A DNA stretch of 64,000 nt from Aurelia coerulea (lineage: Eukaryota; Cnidaria; Scyphozoa; Semaeostomeae; Ulmaridae), in contig CM076949.1 in assembly GCA_039566865.1 (NCBI GenBank), forward strand, positions 14,175,501 to 14,239,500. The letters run 5' to 3'. The notes beneath the pieces were generated by a model. The model was not told the DNA's origin and did not search any database. It was given only the letters and a program-made list of their open reading frames with translations. The position numbers and the translations under genes are program-made. Positions 22,534 through 33,310 of this stretch are shown piece after piece (position 1 is the first letter of the stretch; each line of letters begins with the position of its first letter).

Positions 22534-23082
22534 CTGAAAATGATTGTTAACAAATAATACCTCATAGCTTGAGAACCCATAGAGATTTCTGTGTGAAATT
22601 TTAACACCGTCATCCCCAACACAAGAAGTGAGTTCTCAGCTATCTATGCCGAAATAGGCGTTGTTCGTTAAATTCGCTGAGCACCTTCTTAAAAACGGGC
22701 GTGGCAAAATTGCTGCAATTTTCACTCACATAAAGATTCCCTTATAAAAAGTGACATACATTAGGATTCTGAGCTTTCTTCCGCTATCGTAAGATTGTGT
22801 ACTCCGCTGCTCTTTGAAAATGACTTATCATTGCAAGAAAGCTTTTGGGCTCATTGTTTGAGGTCCGGTTTCTTGTGAATTCTTCGGTTCTCACAACGGC
22901 GCTCCACAGAAAAATGCCCCATAATTTTGGGATAAGTCACGCTTTTTGGCAAATTCGTCTGATTCCACATTTTAACATCAAAGTCTTCCTATTCATGCAA
23001 AAAAACCAAGTAAAAATTGCCTGGAAGGTGGAAATGTCACGGCGCTCCAAAATTAAAAAACTTAAAATAAACAGTTCCGGAT
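22534..23082. other. Left flank of the LTR element, no recognisable feature
   Basis: No coding frame with domain signal. It ends with CGGAT at 23078-23082, the left copy of the LTR element's target duplication. Confidence 0.5.
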
Positions 23083-23757
23083 TGTTGTATTGACACTCTA
23101 TGTATATATCATGATTTGTATCGTGGACATTTTCCAAAGTACCTGTAGACTTTAAGTTTCCGTGTTTTGCTTTTGAAAAGAATAAAAGATGCATGGACAT
23201 GGCGCTGATTAAACAAATATAGTAAAAATGTGGTAAGAGTGATAAAGTCGTGCCACATCTCCAAAATAAGCGTGCAGGTGCTCCTTTTCCTCTTCTTTAA
23301 TACAAAACACTTGGGATCCAATGCAATGCAAGGACCTTTTCCTGAAAAGAAAAGTCACTTCAAGAGCAATTGAAGTAATTCAAGGTATAAATCTTTTGAA
23401 AAATAAATAGTAAAGGTCAAAGTCGAAAATTCGTTTGCAAAATGCCTGCTTGTTGTCAAATTATGGCTAGGCCATTTCTCAAAACCTCTGGTTTCAGGTG
23501 CTCTCCAAATTTTGACCTTGTGAACTCATATCTCCGGTGTTTGGTGGTCGATTTCCAAATGCAAGGTATGTGCATTTAAGTTGAATACCAACAAATGTAG
23601 CCATGAATTAGTATGGTTTCCCTGTGGAACCATTGTGTAGTCACGCCTTGTTTAGATTATTTACTCTTGTTATGTTCGGTTCGAAGCAAGACGTATATTA
23701 TTAGTCTCCAAATCTTGGTCTGAATAATGTCCTGTACCGAGGTCATAGGATATAACA
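23083..23757 (+). repeat. 5' LTR (174-bp LTR carrying a 502-bp insertion)
   Basis: 23083-23108 and 23611-23757 together match the 174-bp 3' LTR. The break falls after TGTATATA, exactly where the 3' LTR continues GTATGG. The LTR should supply the element's promoter, so the insertion may affect transcription. Confidence 0.9.
23109..23610. mobile_element. 502-bp insertion in the 5' LTR, related to the 32.4-33.3 kb element
   Basis: 23130-23605 aligns throughout with 32716-33205, the central and inner-right part of the TA-flanked element at 32448-33276. Shared blocks include CCAAAGTACCTGTAGACTTT, AGATGCATGGACATGGCGCT and GGTGTTTGGTGGTCGATTTC. The outer 70 or so bases and the CCGGGTG end are absent, and I see no clear target duplication. 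It is therefore a truncated relative or a different subfamily. Confidence 0.75.
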
Positions 23758-23758
23758 T

Positions 23759-23776
23759 TGGCGACGAGGATGTAAC
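23759..23776 (+). other. Primer-binding site
   Basis: TGGCGACGAGGATGTAAC starts one base after the 5' LTR. The TGG start pairs with the CCA end of a tRNA, as expected for minus-strand priming. I cannot name the tRNA. Confidence 0.6.
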
Positions 23777-23792
23777 AGAAATTTAAGAGAGA

Positions 23793-26700
23793 ATGGCGTT
23801 CAGCTTAAACTTGAAACCGCTTCTTGAATTTGACCCAGAGAGAGAGGTAGGCGCTAGTATCTCGGCGAGATGGCGACAATGGCTCAACGACTTCGACACG
23901 TTTCTGCTCGCAAGTGGTATACGAGATAATCGTCGCAAGAGAGCACTACTCTTATATCAAGCTGGTTCACGCGTTCGTGAAATTTTTGGTCAACTTCCAG
24001 ATACAGGGGAAGATGACGATTACAACGCTGCTCGAACCAAGTTATCAGAATATTTTGAACCGCAAAAGAACACACGCTACGAGGTGTACAAATTCAGACA
24101 AACACGACAGGAAGTTGGAGAGACACTTGACAGCTTTTACACAAGGCTACGCAAGCTATCCGTGAATTGCGAATTCGCTGATGCAGATTTTGAAATAGAA
24201 GAACAGATTATTATCGGAGGACTTTCATCTCGAATCAGAAAGAAAGCGCTTCGAGAGCCTGAATACAAACTGAGAGATATGCTCTTGGATGGTCGTCGAA
24301 ACGAGATGAGCGAATTCCAAGCAAAAGATATCGAATCAAAGGATGAAAGACCCATAACAAATCGTATTCGTGCAGACACGCAATACAAGAAAAACAACAA
24401 AGCTTCAAAATGTGGTAACTGTGGAGGGGCATGGCATCCTAAAGACAAATGTCCAGCACAAGGGAAAACATGTCGAAAATGTTCCAAGAATAATCACTTT
24501 GCGAACGTATGCCGAAGTTCTGCTCAGGACAATCAAAAGAAATCTGAAAAGTCTAAATTTAGAAAACAGAAGACAGTGAAACCTTTGCATCATTCAGAAA
24601 CCGATTCAAGTGATGGAGAATACATGTACGCTGTCAAACAAAAGTCCACTGGTTGTCCAACAGCAAAAGTCAATATTGGGGGCACTACAATTGAGATCAT
24701 GATAGATACCGGAGCCTCGATCAATGTATTGGATCAACAAGCTTTTGAAAAGTTGACCGGTATTAAGTTGCAACCAACAAAGGTCCAAGCATTTCCTTTC
24801 AATACAAAACAGCCCGTACATTTCAAAGGGAAATTCGAGACGTTGGTAGAATCGAAGGAGAAATATTGCCTAGCAACATTCTACGTGATGAAAGAACAGA
24901 AAGCAGGATGTCTATTGTCAGCAAACACAGCGCAAGAGCTTGGTCTGATAAGCTTGAATCTCAGCAACGTTCATTCACTCAACACAAACGATGATAACAT
25001 TTGTGGGATAATTGATGAATACAAGCAAGTATTTGAGGGATTAGGAAAGCTGAAAGATGATGCCGTCAAACTGAATATTGACAAAGAGGCGATACCACAG
25101 GCACAACAACCTAGAAGAATACCGTTTCACATTCGTAAGAAAGTGAAGGACGCTTTGAAGGAGCTGGAAAATCAGGATATCATCGAACCTGTACCAGCAA
25201 ATCAGCCCACTCCTTGGCTTTCTCCTATCGTAGCAGTACCGAAGAAGGACGGTTCTGTGCGCATATGTGTAGACATGAGAATGGCCAACCAAGCAATTAA
25301 AAGAGTCAGGTATCCAATACCAACAGTGAATGATATCAGCTTAGATCTCAATGGAGCTAAGTATTTCTCAAAGCTTGACTTAGCACAGGCGTACCACCAA
25401 CTACCCCTTGCGGAGGAGAGCAGGTACATAACGGCTTTCAGCACACATGTTGGTTTATACCGATATAAAAGATTGGCTTATGGAATAAACGCAAGTGCAG
25501 AAATATTTCAACACGCTCTTCAGCAAAACCTCCAAGGCATCAAAGGTGTACGCAACATAGCTGACGACATTATCGTGTATGGTTCTACAAGAAAAGAACA
25601 TGACACAGCACTCAAAGAATGTCTTAACCGATTACAAGAAAAAGGCTTTACATTAAATGCAAAAAAATGTAAGTTCCTACAGCCAACACTTGATTTTTTC
25701 GGTCAAATATTCTCAGCAGATGGGACACGCCCTGATCCAAAGAGAATTGAAGATTTTCAAAATGCAGCCCAACCTACAAGTGCACAAGAAGTTCGCAGCT
25801 TGCTTGGTATGTCAAATTACAGCTCCAAATACATACACGACTACGCTACAATTACAGCACCCTTACGTGAGCTTACGAAGAAAAATGCACGATTTTCATG
25901 GGAGCAAGAACACCAGAGAGCTTTTGATAAACTCAAACAGGCGCTAGTATCAGCCCCGGTGATGGGTTATTTTGACACGAAGAAAGATACGATGCTCACA
26001 GTCGATGCAAGCCCGGTAGGAGTTTCAGCTATTTTAGCCCAAAGTGCAAGAGATGAATCGGAGTATAAAGTTATTGCGTATGCTAGTCGTTCATTGTCAA
26101 ATGTTGAACGTAGATATTCGCAGACTGAAAAAGAAGCTCTAAGCATCGTATGGGCGATAGAACACTTTCACTTGTTTTTATATGGCCAGCCATTCACGCT
26201 GTTTACTGATCACAAGCCATTAGAGATCATTTATGGATCACCAAAGTCCAAACCTTCTGCCAGAATAGAACGATGGGTTCTACGTTTACAGCCGTATACA
26301 TTCACTGTAAAATACAAAGCTGGAAAAGAAAACGCAGCAGATTACTTATCCAGACACCCATCTTACTCGCATACTAACAAAGAGAGACACACGGAACAGT
26401 ATGTAAATTTTGTTACAATGAATGCAGTCCCAAAAGCGATGTCATTAAGCGAAATTGCACAGGCTACAAACGAAGATAAGACACTTCAATTACTCCGCGC
26501 TGCAATACGCACAGATATCTGGAATTCAGTTATACTTAAGCCGTACAAAATGATTAAAGAAGAATTGACTATCGGTGCACAAAATGTTATTCTGCGAGAA
26601 TCAAGAATTATCATTCCTGAATCATTACAGCAACGAGCTATAGACATTGCACATGAAAGTCACCAAGGACTCTCGAAGACCAAAGCAATGATACGGGAAA

Positions 26701-27773
26701 AGGTGTGGTTTCCTAAAATCGATGATGCAGTCAAAGCAACGCTTGATTCATGCCTAGCTTGCCAAGCCACCGGTAAACAAAATCCTCCAGAACCAGTAAA
26801 GTTGAGTGACATGCCACGAGCACCATGGGGAAAACTGCATGCGGATTTTTATGGCCCATTACCTTCAGGAGATTATTTGTTAGTTGTCATCGACAGGTAT
26901 TCTCGCTTTCCTGAAGTTGAGTTCGTGAAATCGACAAAGCTATCAGTTTTAGTCCCAAAATTTGATCGTATATTTGCTGTCCATGGAATACCAGAGGTCA
27001 TCAAAACAGACAATGGTCCGCCATTTAACAGCGATGATTTCAGTAGATATCTTACAGCACTCGGAATAAAGCACGATCCAATTACTCCAGTATGGCCACA
27101 AGCTAACGGAGAAGTAGAAAGGTTCAACCAACCTTTAGGCAAAGTCATTCAAGCCGCCTTAATTGAAGGAAAACCATGGAGACAAGAAATACAGCGATTT
27201 CTACTGCAGTACAGAACAACTCCACACTCGGTTACAAAAGTTGCACCATGTGAACTTCTTTTCAATCGACAAGTTAGAGGGAAATTACCAGTTATCGAAA
27301 GAAAGATTGTTGTAAACAAACACAAACAAGCACGAGCTAACGAGGTTGAAAAACAGAAATATCAGAAAGAATACACGGACACACGTCGAAACGCAAAGGA
27401 GAGTGATATTAAAGTTGGAGACACTGTTTTAGTGAAACAAATTCGAAAGAATAAGTTATATTCTCGTTTTAACAAGACTCCTTACGTCGTTATTGAGCGA
27501 AAAGGAACAATGATAACCGCTGAAAATGCAAACAAACATCGCATTACACGAAACATATCTCATTTTAAGAAGTACATTATTAATCGAAAAGATCACTCAC
27601 TCGAGACAGACAGTGATTTAGAAGACACAGATCGTAGAGATGAACCGTTGAAACAAACTGATCAGATTGAGGAACAAGATGATCAAGCGCAACCAATCGA
27701 GAACGATAATCAGCCAAGAGAAATTCGGACACGCAAATGTCCTGAACGATATGGAAATCCTGTTCCAATATAA
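23793..27773 (+). CDS. Gag-Pol polyprotein of the Ty3-type element, 1326 aa
   Basis: A single uninterrupted frame starts at the first ATG after the primer-binding site. Gag fills about residues 1-240, with a capsid-like region and two CCHC knuckles (CGNCGGAWHPKDKC near 206, CRKCSKNNHFANVC near 226). Protease: MIDTGASINVLD near 304. RT: KLDLAQAYHQLPL near 528 and NIADDIIVYG near 587 (catalytic DD). RNase H: LTVDASPVGVSAILA near 735. Integrase: an HHCC zinc module near 950-990 (HESHQG, CLAC), then core residues D in HADFYG, D in KTDNGPPF, and E in NGEVERF near 1106. A GPY/F-like module (NKTPYVVIERKG) follows near 1230. No chromodomain or env is seen. All catalytic residues appear present, so it may encode active enzymes. 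Gag and Pol share one frame without a shift. Confidence 0.95.
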   Translation: MAFSLNLKPLLEFDPEREVGASISARWRQWLNDFDTFLLASGIRDNRRKRALLLYQAGSRVREIFGQLPDTGEDDDYNAARTKLSEYFEPQKNTRYEVYKFRQTRQEVGETLDSFYTRLRKLSVNCEFADADFEIEEQIIIGGLSSRIRKKALREPEYKLRDMLLDGRRNEMSEFQAKDIESKDERPITNRIRADTQYKKNNKASKCGNCGGAWHPKDKCPAQGKTCRKCSKNNHFANVCRSSAQDNQKKSEKSKFRKQKTVKPLHHSETDSSDGEYMYAVKQKSTGCPTAKVNIGGTTIEIMIDTGASINVLDQQAFEKLTGIKLQPTKVQAFPFNTKQPVHFKGKFETLVESKEKYCLATFYVMKEQKAGCLLSANTAQELGLISLNLSNVHSLNTNDDNICGIIDEYKQVFEGLGKLKDDAVKLNIDKEAIPQAQQPRRIPFHIRKKVKDALKELENQDIIEPVPANQPTPWLSPIVAVPKKDGSVRICVDMRMANQAIKRVRYPIPTVNDISLDLNGAKYFSKLDLAQAYHQLPLAEESRYITAFSTHVGLYRYKRLAYGINASAEIFQHALQQNLQGIKGVRNIADDIIVYGSTRKEHDTALKECLNRLQEKGFTLNAKKCKFLQPTLDFFGQIFSADGTRPDPKRIEDFQNAAQPTSAQEVRSLLGMSNYSSKYIHDYATITAPLRELTKKNARFSWEQEHQRAFDKLKQALVSAPVMGYFDTKKDTMLTVDASPVGVSAILAQSARDESEYKVIAYASRSLSNVERRYSQTEKEALSIVWAIEHFHLFLYGQPFTLFTDHKPLEIIYGSPKSKPSARIERWVLRLQPYTFTVKYKAGKENAADYLSRHPSYSHTNKERHTEQYVNFVTMNAVPKAMSLSEIAQATNEDKTLQLLRAAIRTDIWNSVILKPYKMIKEELTIGAQNVILRESRIIIPESLQQRAIDIAHESHQGLSKTKAMIREKVWFPKIDDAVKATLDSCLACQATGKQNPPEPVKLSDMPRAPWGKLHADFYGPLPSGDYLLVVIDRYSRFPEVEFVKSTKLSVLVPKFDRIFAVHGIPEVIKTDNGPPFNSDDFSRYLTALGIKHDPITPVWPQANGEVERFNQPLGKVIQAALIEGKPWRQEIQRFLLQYRTTPHSVTKVAPCELLFNRQVRGKLPVIERKIVVNKHKQARANEVEKQKYQKEYTDTRRNAKESDIKVGDTVLVKQIRKNKLYSRFNKTPYVVIERKGTMITAENANKHRITRNISHFKKYIINRKDHSLETDSDLEDTDRRDEPLKQTDQIEEQDDQAQPIENDNQPREIRTRKCPERYGNPVPI

Positions 27774-27795
27774 CTCGTTACAACACTCATTCCGA

Positions 27796-27807
27796 AAAGG
27801 GGAGTAA
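27796..27807 (+). other. Polypurine tract
   Basis: GAAAAGGGGAGTAA directly precedes the TGTTG start of the 3' LTR. This is the expected plus-strand primer position. Confidence 0.8.
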
Positions 27808-27981
27808 TGTTGTATTGACACTCTATGTATATAGTATGGTTACCCTGTGGAACCATTGTTGTAGTCACGCCTTGTTTAGATTATTTACTCTTGTTATGTT
27901 CGGTTCGAAGCAAGACGTATATTATTAGTCTCCAAATCTTGGTCTGAATAATGTCCTGTACCGAGGTCATAGGATATAACA
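27808..27981 (+). repeat. 3' LTR, 174 bp
   Basis: It runs TGTTGTATTGACACTC to GGATATAACA and matches the two parts of the 5' LTR, with about two differences (TTTCCC/TTACCC and one T). It is uninterrupted and followed by CGGAT. Confidence 0.95.
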
Positions 27982-28554
27982 CGGATAAGTTTCTTTTGAA
28001 CTCTATTGAGAACCGTCAGAAATCATATTTCACGAAAATATCGATGCAAATACTGCTATAGGCTAATAAAGCTCATTTTTCTCATTAAAATGAGACAAAA
28101 TTTGTTAGAATAGGGCAAACGTTGCCAACGTTATTAATGTTTAAAGTAGGGAGCGGCGTTGATAAATTTGATCCCTTTCTCAATTTTCCAGACTGTGCAA
28201 ATCCGCCTTGCTGCTATGCAACAGGTATATTCTTCTTCAACAAAAAGTTGTTGGTTACAATTCATCGGGCACAATAGACCATTCAATACCGTCCAGGGTG
28301 AATGCAAGTTTGGTGGAGCGAATTTAATCTCATTGAAAATGAATGAATAGTTAGAGAATTGGCTAACGGTACATTTGAAAATAAGACAATTGCACTGCGG
28401 AGGCGCAGAATTTGCACAGATTCAAAAGGAACTTTGTTTTCAGTTCTCTTTGATAACTGTGTGTGATGTTTTCAGGCGAAAATCATTGGCAGGTTTCGTG
28501 CACAAGAGGAGTTTCGCTGAACGTCATGGGAAAATTTTGCATAATTTGATGACG
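27982..28554. other. Right flank of the LTR element, unassigned
   Basis: Starts with the right CGGAT copy. Only short frames without domain signal. ATGACGTCAT near 28550 contains a CRE-like palindrome of no proven role. Confidence 0.45.
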
Positions 28555-28724
28555 TCATAGTTCTGATGGATGAACCAGTAACAATGAAAACATTAACATC
28601 TGAAGTACTATGGAGTTAAGCCCACAGTTAGTGGCTATCCATTCATAGTGAAAGAAATTGTCTGATACAAGTAGATTTGGATTCATAGAAACATATATGT
28701 TAGGTAGTGAAAGCAATTTTTCAG
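28555..28724 (-). pseudogene. LINE RT fragment downstream of the MITE
   Basis: Minus-strand frame SEKLLSLPNIYVSMNPNLLV, then SDNFF, resembles the fingers region of LINE RT after the RPISVLPV block. When the MITE at 28725-28970 and one CT are removed, this joins the upstream RT in the same frame (VMS-EKLL). It then decays into unrelated sequence. Confidence 0.5.
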
Positions 28725-28970
28725 ACAATCTTGGCCAAAATACTTGGGACAAATCATAAAATTGCACTACTTCGGTCTTTGATTACGTGCCCCCCGCTCC
28801 CCCCTTCTCAAAGTTGCTTGAATCAAACGCCTTTCGACCTTCTCAACATTGAATTAGGGGGAAGGGGGGATTAGGAGACTCTAAACGTATGTTTTCTCCT
28901 CGATATTTTAGGAAACATCATGAAGACACTGAAATTTGCCTGCGTCCCAGCTTCTTTTGGCCAGGATTGT
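28725..28970. mobile_element. ACAATCYTGG MITE, copy 2
   Basis: Nearly identical to 22288-22533: ACAATCTTGGCCAAA start and TTTTGGCCAGGATTGT end, flanked by AG on both sides. It splits a LINE RT frame, and frame restoration supports the 2-bp duplication. Confidence 0.85.
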
Positions 28971-30510
28971 AGACATTACAGGCAAAACAGAGATTGGGCG
29001 ATAATTTGATCTGTTATCGCTGTTACCATCTTTGTAAATAGGAGCAATCCTAGCAATTTTCCATTGATCTGGGAAAATTCCAGCCGACAATGACAAATTA
29101 AAGAGCTGACTCAGTGGTTCAGCCAGGATGGATATTCCAGCCTTTAGGAAAAAACTGGAAATTTCATTAAAGGCCAAACCCATTGGAGTTCTTAAATATG
29201 TTCATTGCTAGGATCACTTGCTCGGATACCACAGGCGAAAAAATAAAGGTGGCATTGGTAGGGTTGATGGCAAATTCACCTTTCAAGAGACCGTTCTCTG
29301 TATTGGGGCTATCTTTACATAATTCATTGCCGACATTACAGAAAAACTCATTCATTGAGTTAGCAATACCGACAGAATCAGTGACCAAGTTTCCATCAAC
29401 AGTCAGCGACGGTATATTGGTAGTTTTAGACCTTTTGTTGACAAGTTTATTGATCGTTGCCCAAGTTTCTTTAAGATTTCCTTCAGATGCTTGAATCTTG
29501 TTCGTAAAATATATTCAACTTTGTCGCCTTATTTCTTAGTTGCCGGTAATCCGACATTAAATCTCGGATTTGTTTTTGACTGCAGCGATTTTGATCTTAT
29601 CTCGCGTTTTAAACAGACACTTGAGCTCAGAAGATAGCCAGGGAGAATATTTTTCGGATACTCGTTTTTCAGCCATTGGCGCATACTTTTCTATTACAGC
29701 AGAAAGCACGCTAGTAAAGTTGTGTACGATTTCTCGTACAACAGAAGATGATCTTAGAAGAATCTGCCAATCAATAGATCTTAAGTCTGATAGGAAAGCC
29801 TCTTCGCTAAAATTTTTCATTTGCCTCGTACGGATGAACTTATGTTGACGTTTAAAACCACCTTGAAACTTCCGAACAGCATATACAAGTCGCTGAGCGT
29901 AATTTTAAGTACACCAGAGTCAACAATGTTATCAGTATTACTAACTGCAATGTGATCAATCAAAGTAGATGACTGAACGGTTTCTCTAGTGGGTTCTTTA
30001 ATCAACTGTTTTAAACCATATGTAGCATAGATGTACTTAATAGACTTAACATGACATAAACTGTTTGCATCACTCAGATCAGAATGTGTGTCTCCGAGTA
30101 AAATAACTTCATTGCCTTCACATTCCAAAAAGAGTAGCACATTTTCAAGCTTTTCAAATGTATCTTTGTTATCACTGAGAGGCCTATACCACAGAAGAAT
30201 GACGTAAGGCTTTGCCTTTGGGGGAGTTATTTCAACGCACAAGATTTCTAAATCTGATACTGGGACATCATGCCTAATATCACACTTAAGGGTGTCTTTA
30301 CAGTAGAAAGCTACTCCACCACAGTGACGGTTTCGATCTTTTCGTCCAAATTTGTACCCATCGATTTTTAACGTTTCGCATGGAATATCGCTACTGATTT
30401 TGGTTTCATTGAGGGCAAGGAAGTGAATACCATTATCTACCATAACAGCCTCGAATTCATCTAGATGAGAGATTAAACTATTTACGTTCAGTGTAACATC
30501 TGTAACATCT
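28971..30510 (-). pseudogene. LINE endonuclease and RT N-terminus
   Basis: Read leftward from 30510. The APE-type endonuclease shows TLNVNSLISHLDEFE, FLALNETKISS, GGVAFYCKDTLKCDI, VILLWYRP, VILLGDTHSDLSDAN (usual GDFN is GDTH), LIKEPTR, STLIDHIAV and SDLYMLFGSF (usual SDH is SDL). The linker (29820-29557) has KYSPWLSSELKCLFKTRDKI. The RT start (29183-28971) has DQWKIARIAPIYKDG and NYRPISVLPVMS. Frameshifts occur near 29500 and 29170. Altered catalytic motifs and frameshifts make it inactive. Confidence 0.8.
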
Positions 30511-30514
30511 ATAA

Positions 30515-30690
30515 CATCTGTTTGAAAAAGCTTCAAAATGTGCCAAGATGATCCAAAATGGTGGACTGAGCAACGTCATCATTTAAGAATGATGACGTCA
30601 TTAAACTCCATTGTTATTGTTAACATTAGAAAGCTATTTTGCCGATGTTTTAAAATTACAATAGTCAACGTTTGAAACTAATTCTGGAGG
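30515..30690. mobile_element. Fragment of the TTAA family of 55.6-56.6 kb
   Basis: AAAAAGCTTCAAAATGTGCC, then CAAAATGGTGG, TAGAAAGCTATTT and ACAATAGTCAACGTTT, parallels 56,195-56,360 in order. The LINE at 28971-30510 begins at its left edge. Confidence 0.55.
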
Positions 30691-30788
30691 TTTAACCCTA
30701 TCAGACCTAAGGTATTTGGTTCTCTAGGAAGACTAGGGGGGGGGGGGGGTTGATTCAGCCCTCTTGCTTTTTTTATGTTCTGGAAAAC

Positions 30789-30842
30789 GTATCCTGGGTA
30801 CCAGACTCTCTAACATAAAAACAGAGAGTCTGGTACAGTGCG
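30789..30842. mobile_element. Hairpin of the CCTGGGTACCAGA family
   Basis: CCTGGGTACCAGACTCTCT is followed after ACATAAAAAC by AGAGAGTCTGGTACAGTG. The inverted counterpart is at 53312-53372. It is too short to code. Confidence 0.6.
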
Positions 30843-30849
30843 CCCCAAC

Positions 30850-32170
30850 CTCGTTCCGGTGCAAATCGGCTGAGCTCATTTGAAAAGTAGCTTAGCCTAT
30901 TCAACGGACTGGAATCTTGGAATCCTAGAATCAAACTCCACGAGAGCCTGACTTCACCATTTGCCAAACTTATCGGTATGAGCAAGTGTTGTGAGAGGAT
31001 TTTTGCACAGAATTTTCATCCAGCACTGCTAAAGAATCGCAACTGACTCACATATCACACACTGTCAAAAGTCAAAGAAGTCTTCTTGTGCTGCTGAAAA
31101 TGAAGTGCAACGAAATGGACCTAAGAAAGAACACTGATATCAGATGGAATAAACAGTGATGAACACCGTCAGGCGTTTTTCTTCATTCGGTGCAAACATT
31201 AGAAAAATGGGCGCTTGCACGGTCATGCAAAGAACAAAAAAATATGTGCTTTTCCTTCCTATTGCATTATCGTAGTGTGAATCAATTCAAAAACTTGACA
31301 AGAACTGTAGCTTGGGGAATTGCACTGCGATCTTCATATTATCGATGGTATGAACTCTGAACTTATCAAGTGAAAATGACAATTTGACAACTTACAAACT
31401 TGGCTTGAGTATATTTTAGGCAGCTGTTAAAGTTTTAAAGCACAAACGAGTCCTTGAAATATATAAATTAATGCATTAGTTAATGTAAGTGGTGTAAGCT
31501 CGGTCGGATATTAGCAGCACCATTTAGCTCACGGTCGTCAGGAGCAGGTATGGCAGTAGAAACAATTATAAAAGGGTCTTTTTGATGAAGTTGCTTCGCC
31601 AGCTACTAGTCAGCCTCATCACACCATTGTATCTTGCTATATATTATACCAGTTCTTCATGTTAGCACTGTGACTAAAGGTTGTTGGATTCTTTTGTTGT
31701 GAGTGCTGGAAGAGTTTTGAAACAATGTCCATACATTCAAAACTTGTAACAGCCCATCCTATAGCACCAAATGAAAGTTTCTTAATATCAAGTGAAATTT
31801 TCACTTCTTTGTACAAAAATGTTCTCAATTTGTTTCTCACTTTCGGTACAAGGATTATGGCATGATCTCTACCACTTCTACTTCTGCAGATGTGTTTCCA
31901 GACATAAAAGCAACATTTTACAAGAAAAACATTCTGTTTGACTCAAAATATAAAATTGGAGTGGAAATTATGCAAGAATAAACGTCCAATGTCAAATTTG
32001 CCATTAATATCCTTGAATTTAACTTTTACAGTTTCTTACTGCTTCTTGTCCATAGTAGTCAAGTTTCTTAAAATTTCTAGTCCATCACATTGATTGTGGA
32101 GTTCCTTGAACAAGTTTCTTGTGAAAAACCTGCTAATCAATACTTGTATGGTAAGAAAAGAAGGCAAGAG
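30850..32170. other. Unassigned, with one weak minus-strand coding-like frame
   Basis: On the minus strand, 31930-31637 is open (about 98 codons), preceded by an AAACAG acceptor-like site. It contains HIISRSRSG-like basic residues, then KLSFGAIGWAVTSFECMDIV and KLFQHSQQKN before the stop. I do not recognise it. It could be a host exon or transposase remnant, and I do not call it a gene. Confidence 0.25.
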
Positions 32171-32447
32171 CAGCTACAGGGGGGTGGTACGGCGAAGGGA
32201 GAAGGGAGAATGGCCGAAATTTTACAAGGGTAGGGAGAATTCAGAAAATTTTGAAGGCGAGAAGGGAGAAAAAATAATGAAGGGAGAAAGGGAGATTTTC
32301 AAATCATCGTAGCTATTACTATGATTTTCCGATGCGCACCTTATGGTGCAAGCCACTGAATTTTTGGTATTTCATCAAAGGCTTATGATGAATGCTTAGA
32401 TTTTCTTTAAATGTCTAGTTGCAGCCCTTCTGTTGAGAAACCATCTA

Positions 32448-33276
32448 CCGGGTGTCTCATAAAAAAGTACCCCCTTTTGACTGGAAATAGAAACCAAGCA
32501 ATGCGATATCATTGCTCTCCGACTTCACAGCTAAACTTATCAATTTTCAACTTAGATGCACGTACCTTCCGTTTAGAAATCGTCCTCCAAACACCGGAGA
32601 TACAGGTTCGCAAAGTCAAAATTTACAGTACATCCAAAACCAGAGGTTTTGAAAAAGGGCCTAGTCATGGTGGACATTTCATTTGGACTTTTCCATTTCA
32701 TTCCATTTCATTGTATGGTGGACATTCTCCAAAGTACCTGTAGACTTTAAGTTTCCGTGTTTTGCTTTTGAAAAGAATAAAAGATGCATGGACATGGCGC
32801 TGATTAAAAAAGTATAGTAAAAAAGTGGTAAGAGTGATAAAGTCGTGCCACATCTCCAAAATAAGCGTGCATGTGCTCCTTTTTCTCTTCTTTAATATAA
32901 AACACTTGGGATCCAATGCAATGCAAGGACCGTTTCCTCAAAAGAAAAGTTACTTCAAGAAAAATGGAAGTAATTCAAGGTATAAATCTTTTCAAAATTA
33001 GAAAGTAAAGGTCAAAGTCGAAAATTCGCTTGCAAAATGCCTGTTTGTTGTCAAATCATGGCTAGGCCATTTCTCAAAACCTCTGGTTTCAGGTGCACTT
33101 CAAATATTGACCTTGTGAACTCATATCTCCGGTGTTTGGTGGTCGATTTCCAAATGCAAGGTGTGTGCATTTAAGTTGAAGACTGACAAATGTAAGCATG
33201 AATTCAAAAAGAATTCAAAATATTATCGTTTTGTTGCCTTGTTGAGTCAAAAGGGGGTATTTTTTGAGACACCCGC
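32448..33276. mobile_element. TA-flanked element, CCGGGTGTCTCA ends, 829 bp
   Basis: Left end CCGGGTGTCTCATAAAAAAG and right end inverse (TTTTTTGAGACACCCGC), with TA at 32446-32447 and 33277-33278. TIRs extend about 240 bp with divergence: ACACCGGAGATAC and AAACCAGAGGTTTTGA have inverted partners on the right. The centre is shared with the 5' LTR insertion at 23109-23610. No coding gene. Confidence 0.8.
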
Positions 33277-33310
33277 TATTTTTACCAGTTTTACATACCG
33301 GGATGGGTAA

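Larger units (their letters stand above)
23083..27981 (+). mobile_element. Ty3-type LTR retrotransposon, full length, 5' LTR interrupted
   Basis: Boundaries: LTRs start TGTTG and end TAACA, and a 5-bp target duplication, CGGAT, lies at 23078-23082 and 27982-27986. Order: 5' LTR (split by a 502-bp insertion), primer-binding site, gag-pol in one frame, polypurine tract, 3' LTR. Outside the insertion the two LTRs differ at about two positions over some 170 bp, so the insertion is young. Integrase lies downstream of RNase H, as in Ty3-type (Metaviridae-like) elements; there is no env-like frame. Confidence 0.95.

Noticed and set aside
23884..24593. Antisense frames within gag
   Set aside because: Shadows of the 1326-codon gag-pol frame.
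28540..28562. CRE-like ATGACGTCAT and similar TGACGTCA sites across the window as promoters
   Set aside because: They recur inside repeats and have no associated gene.
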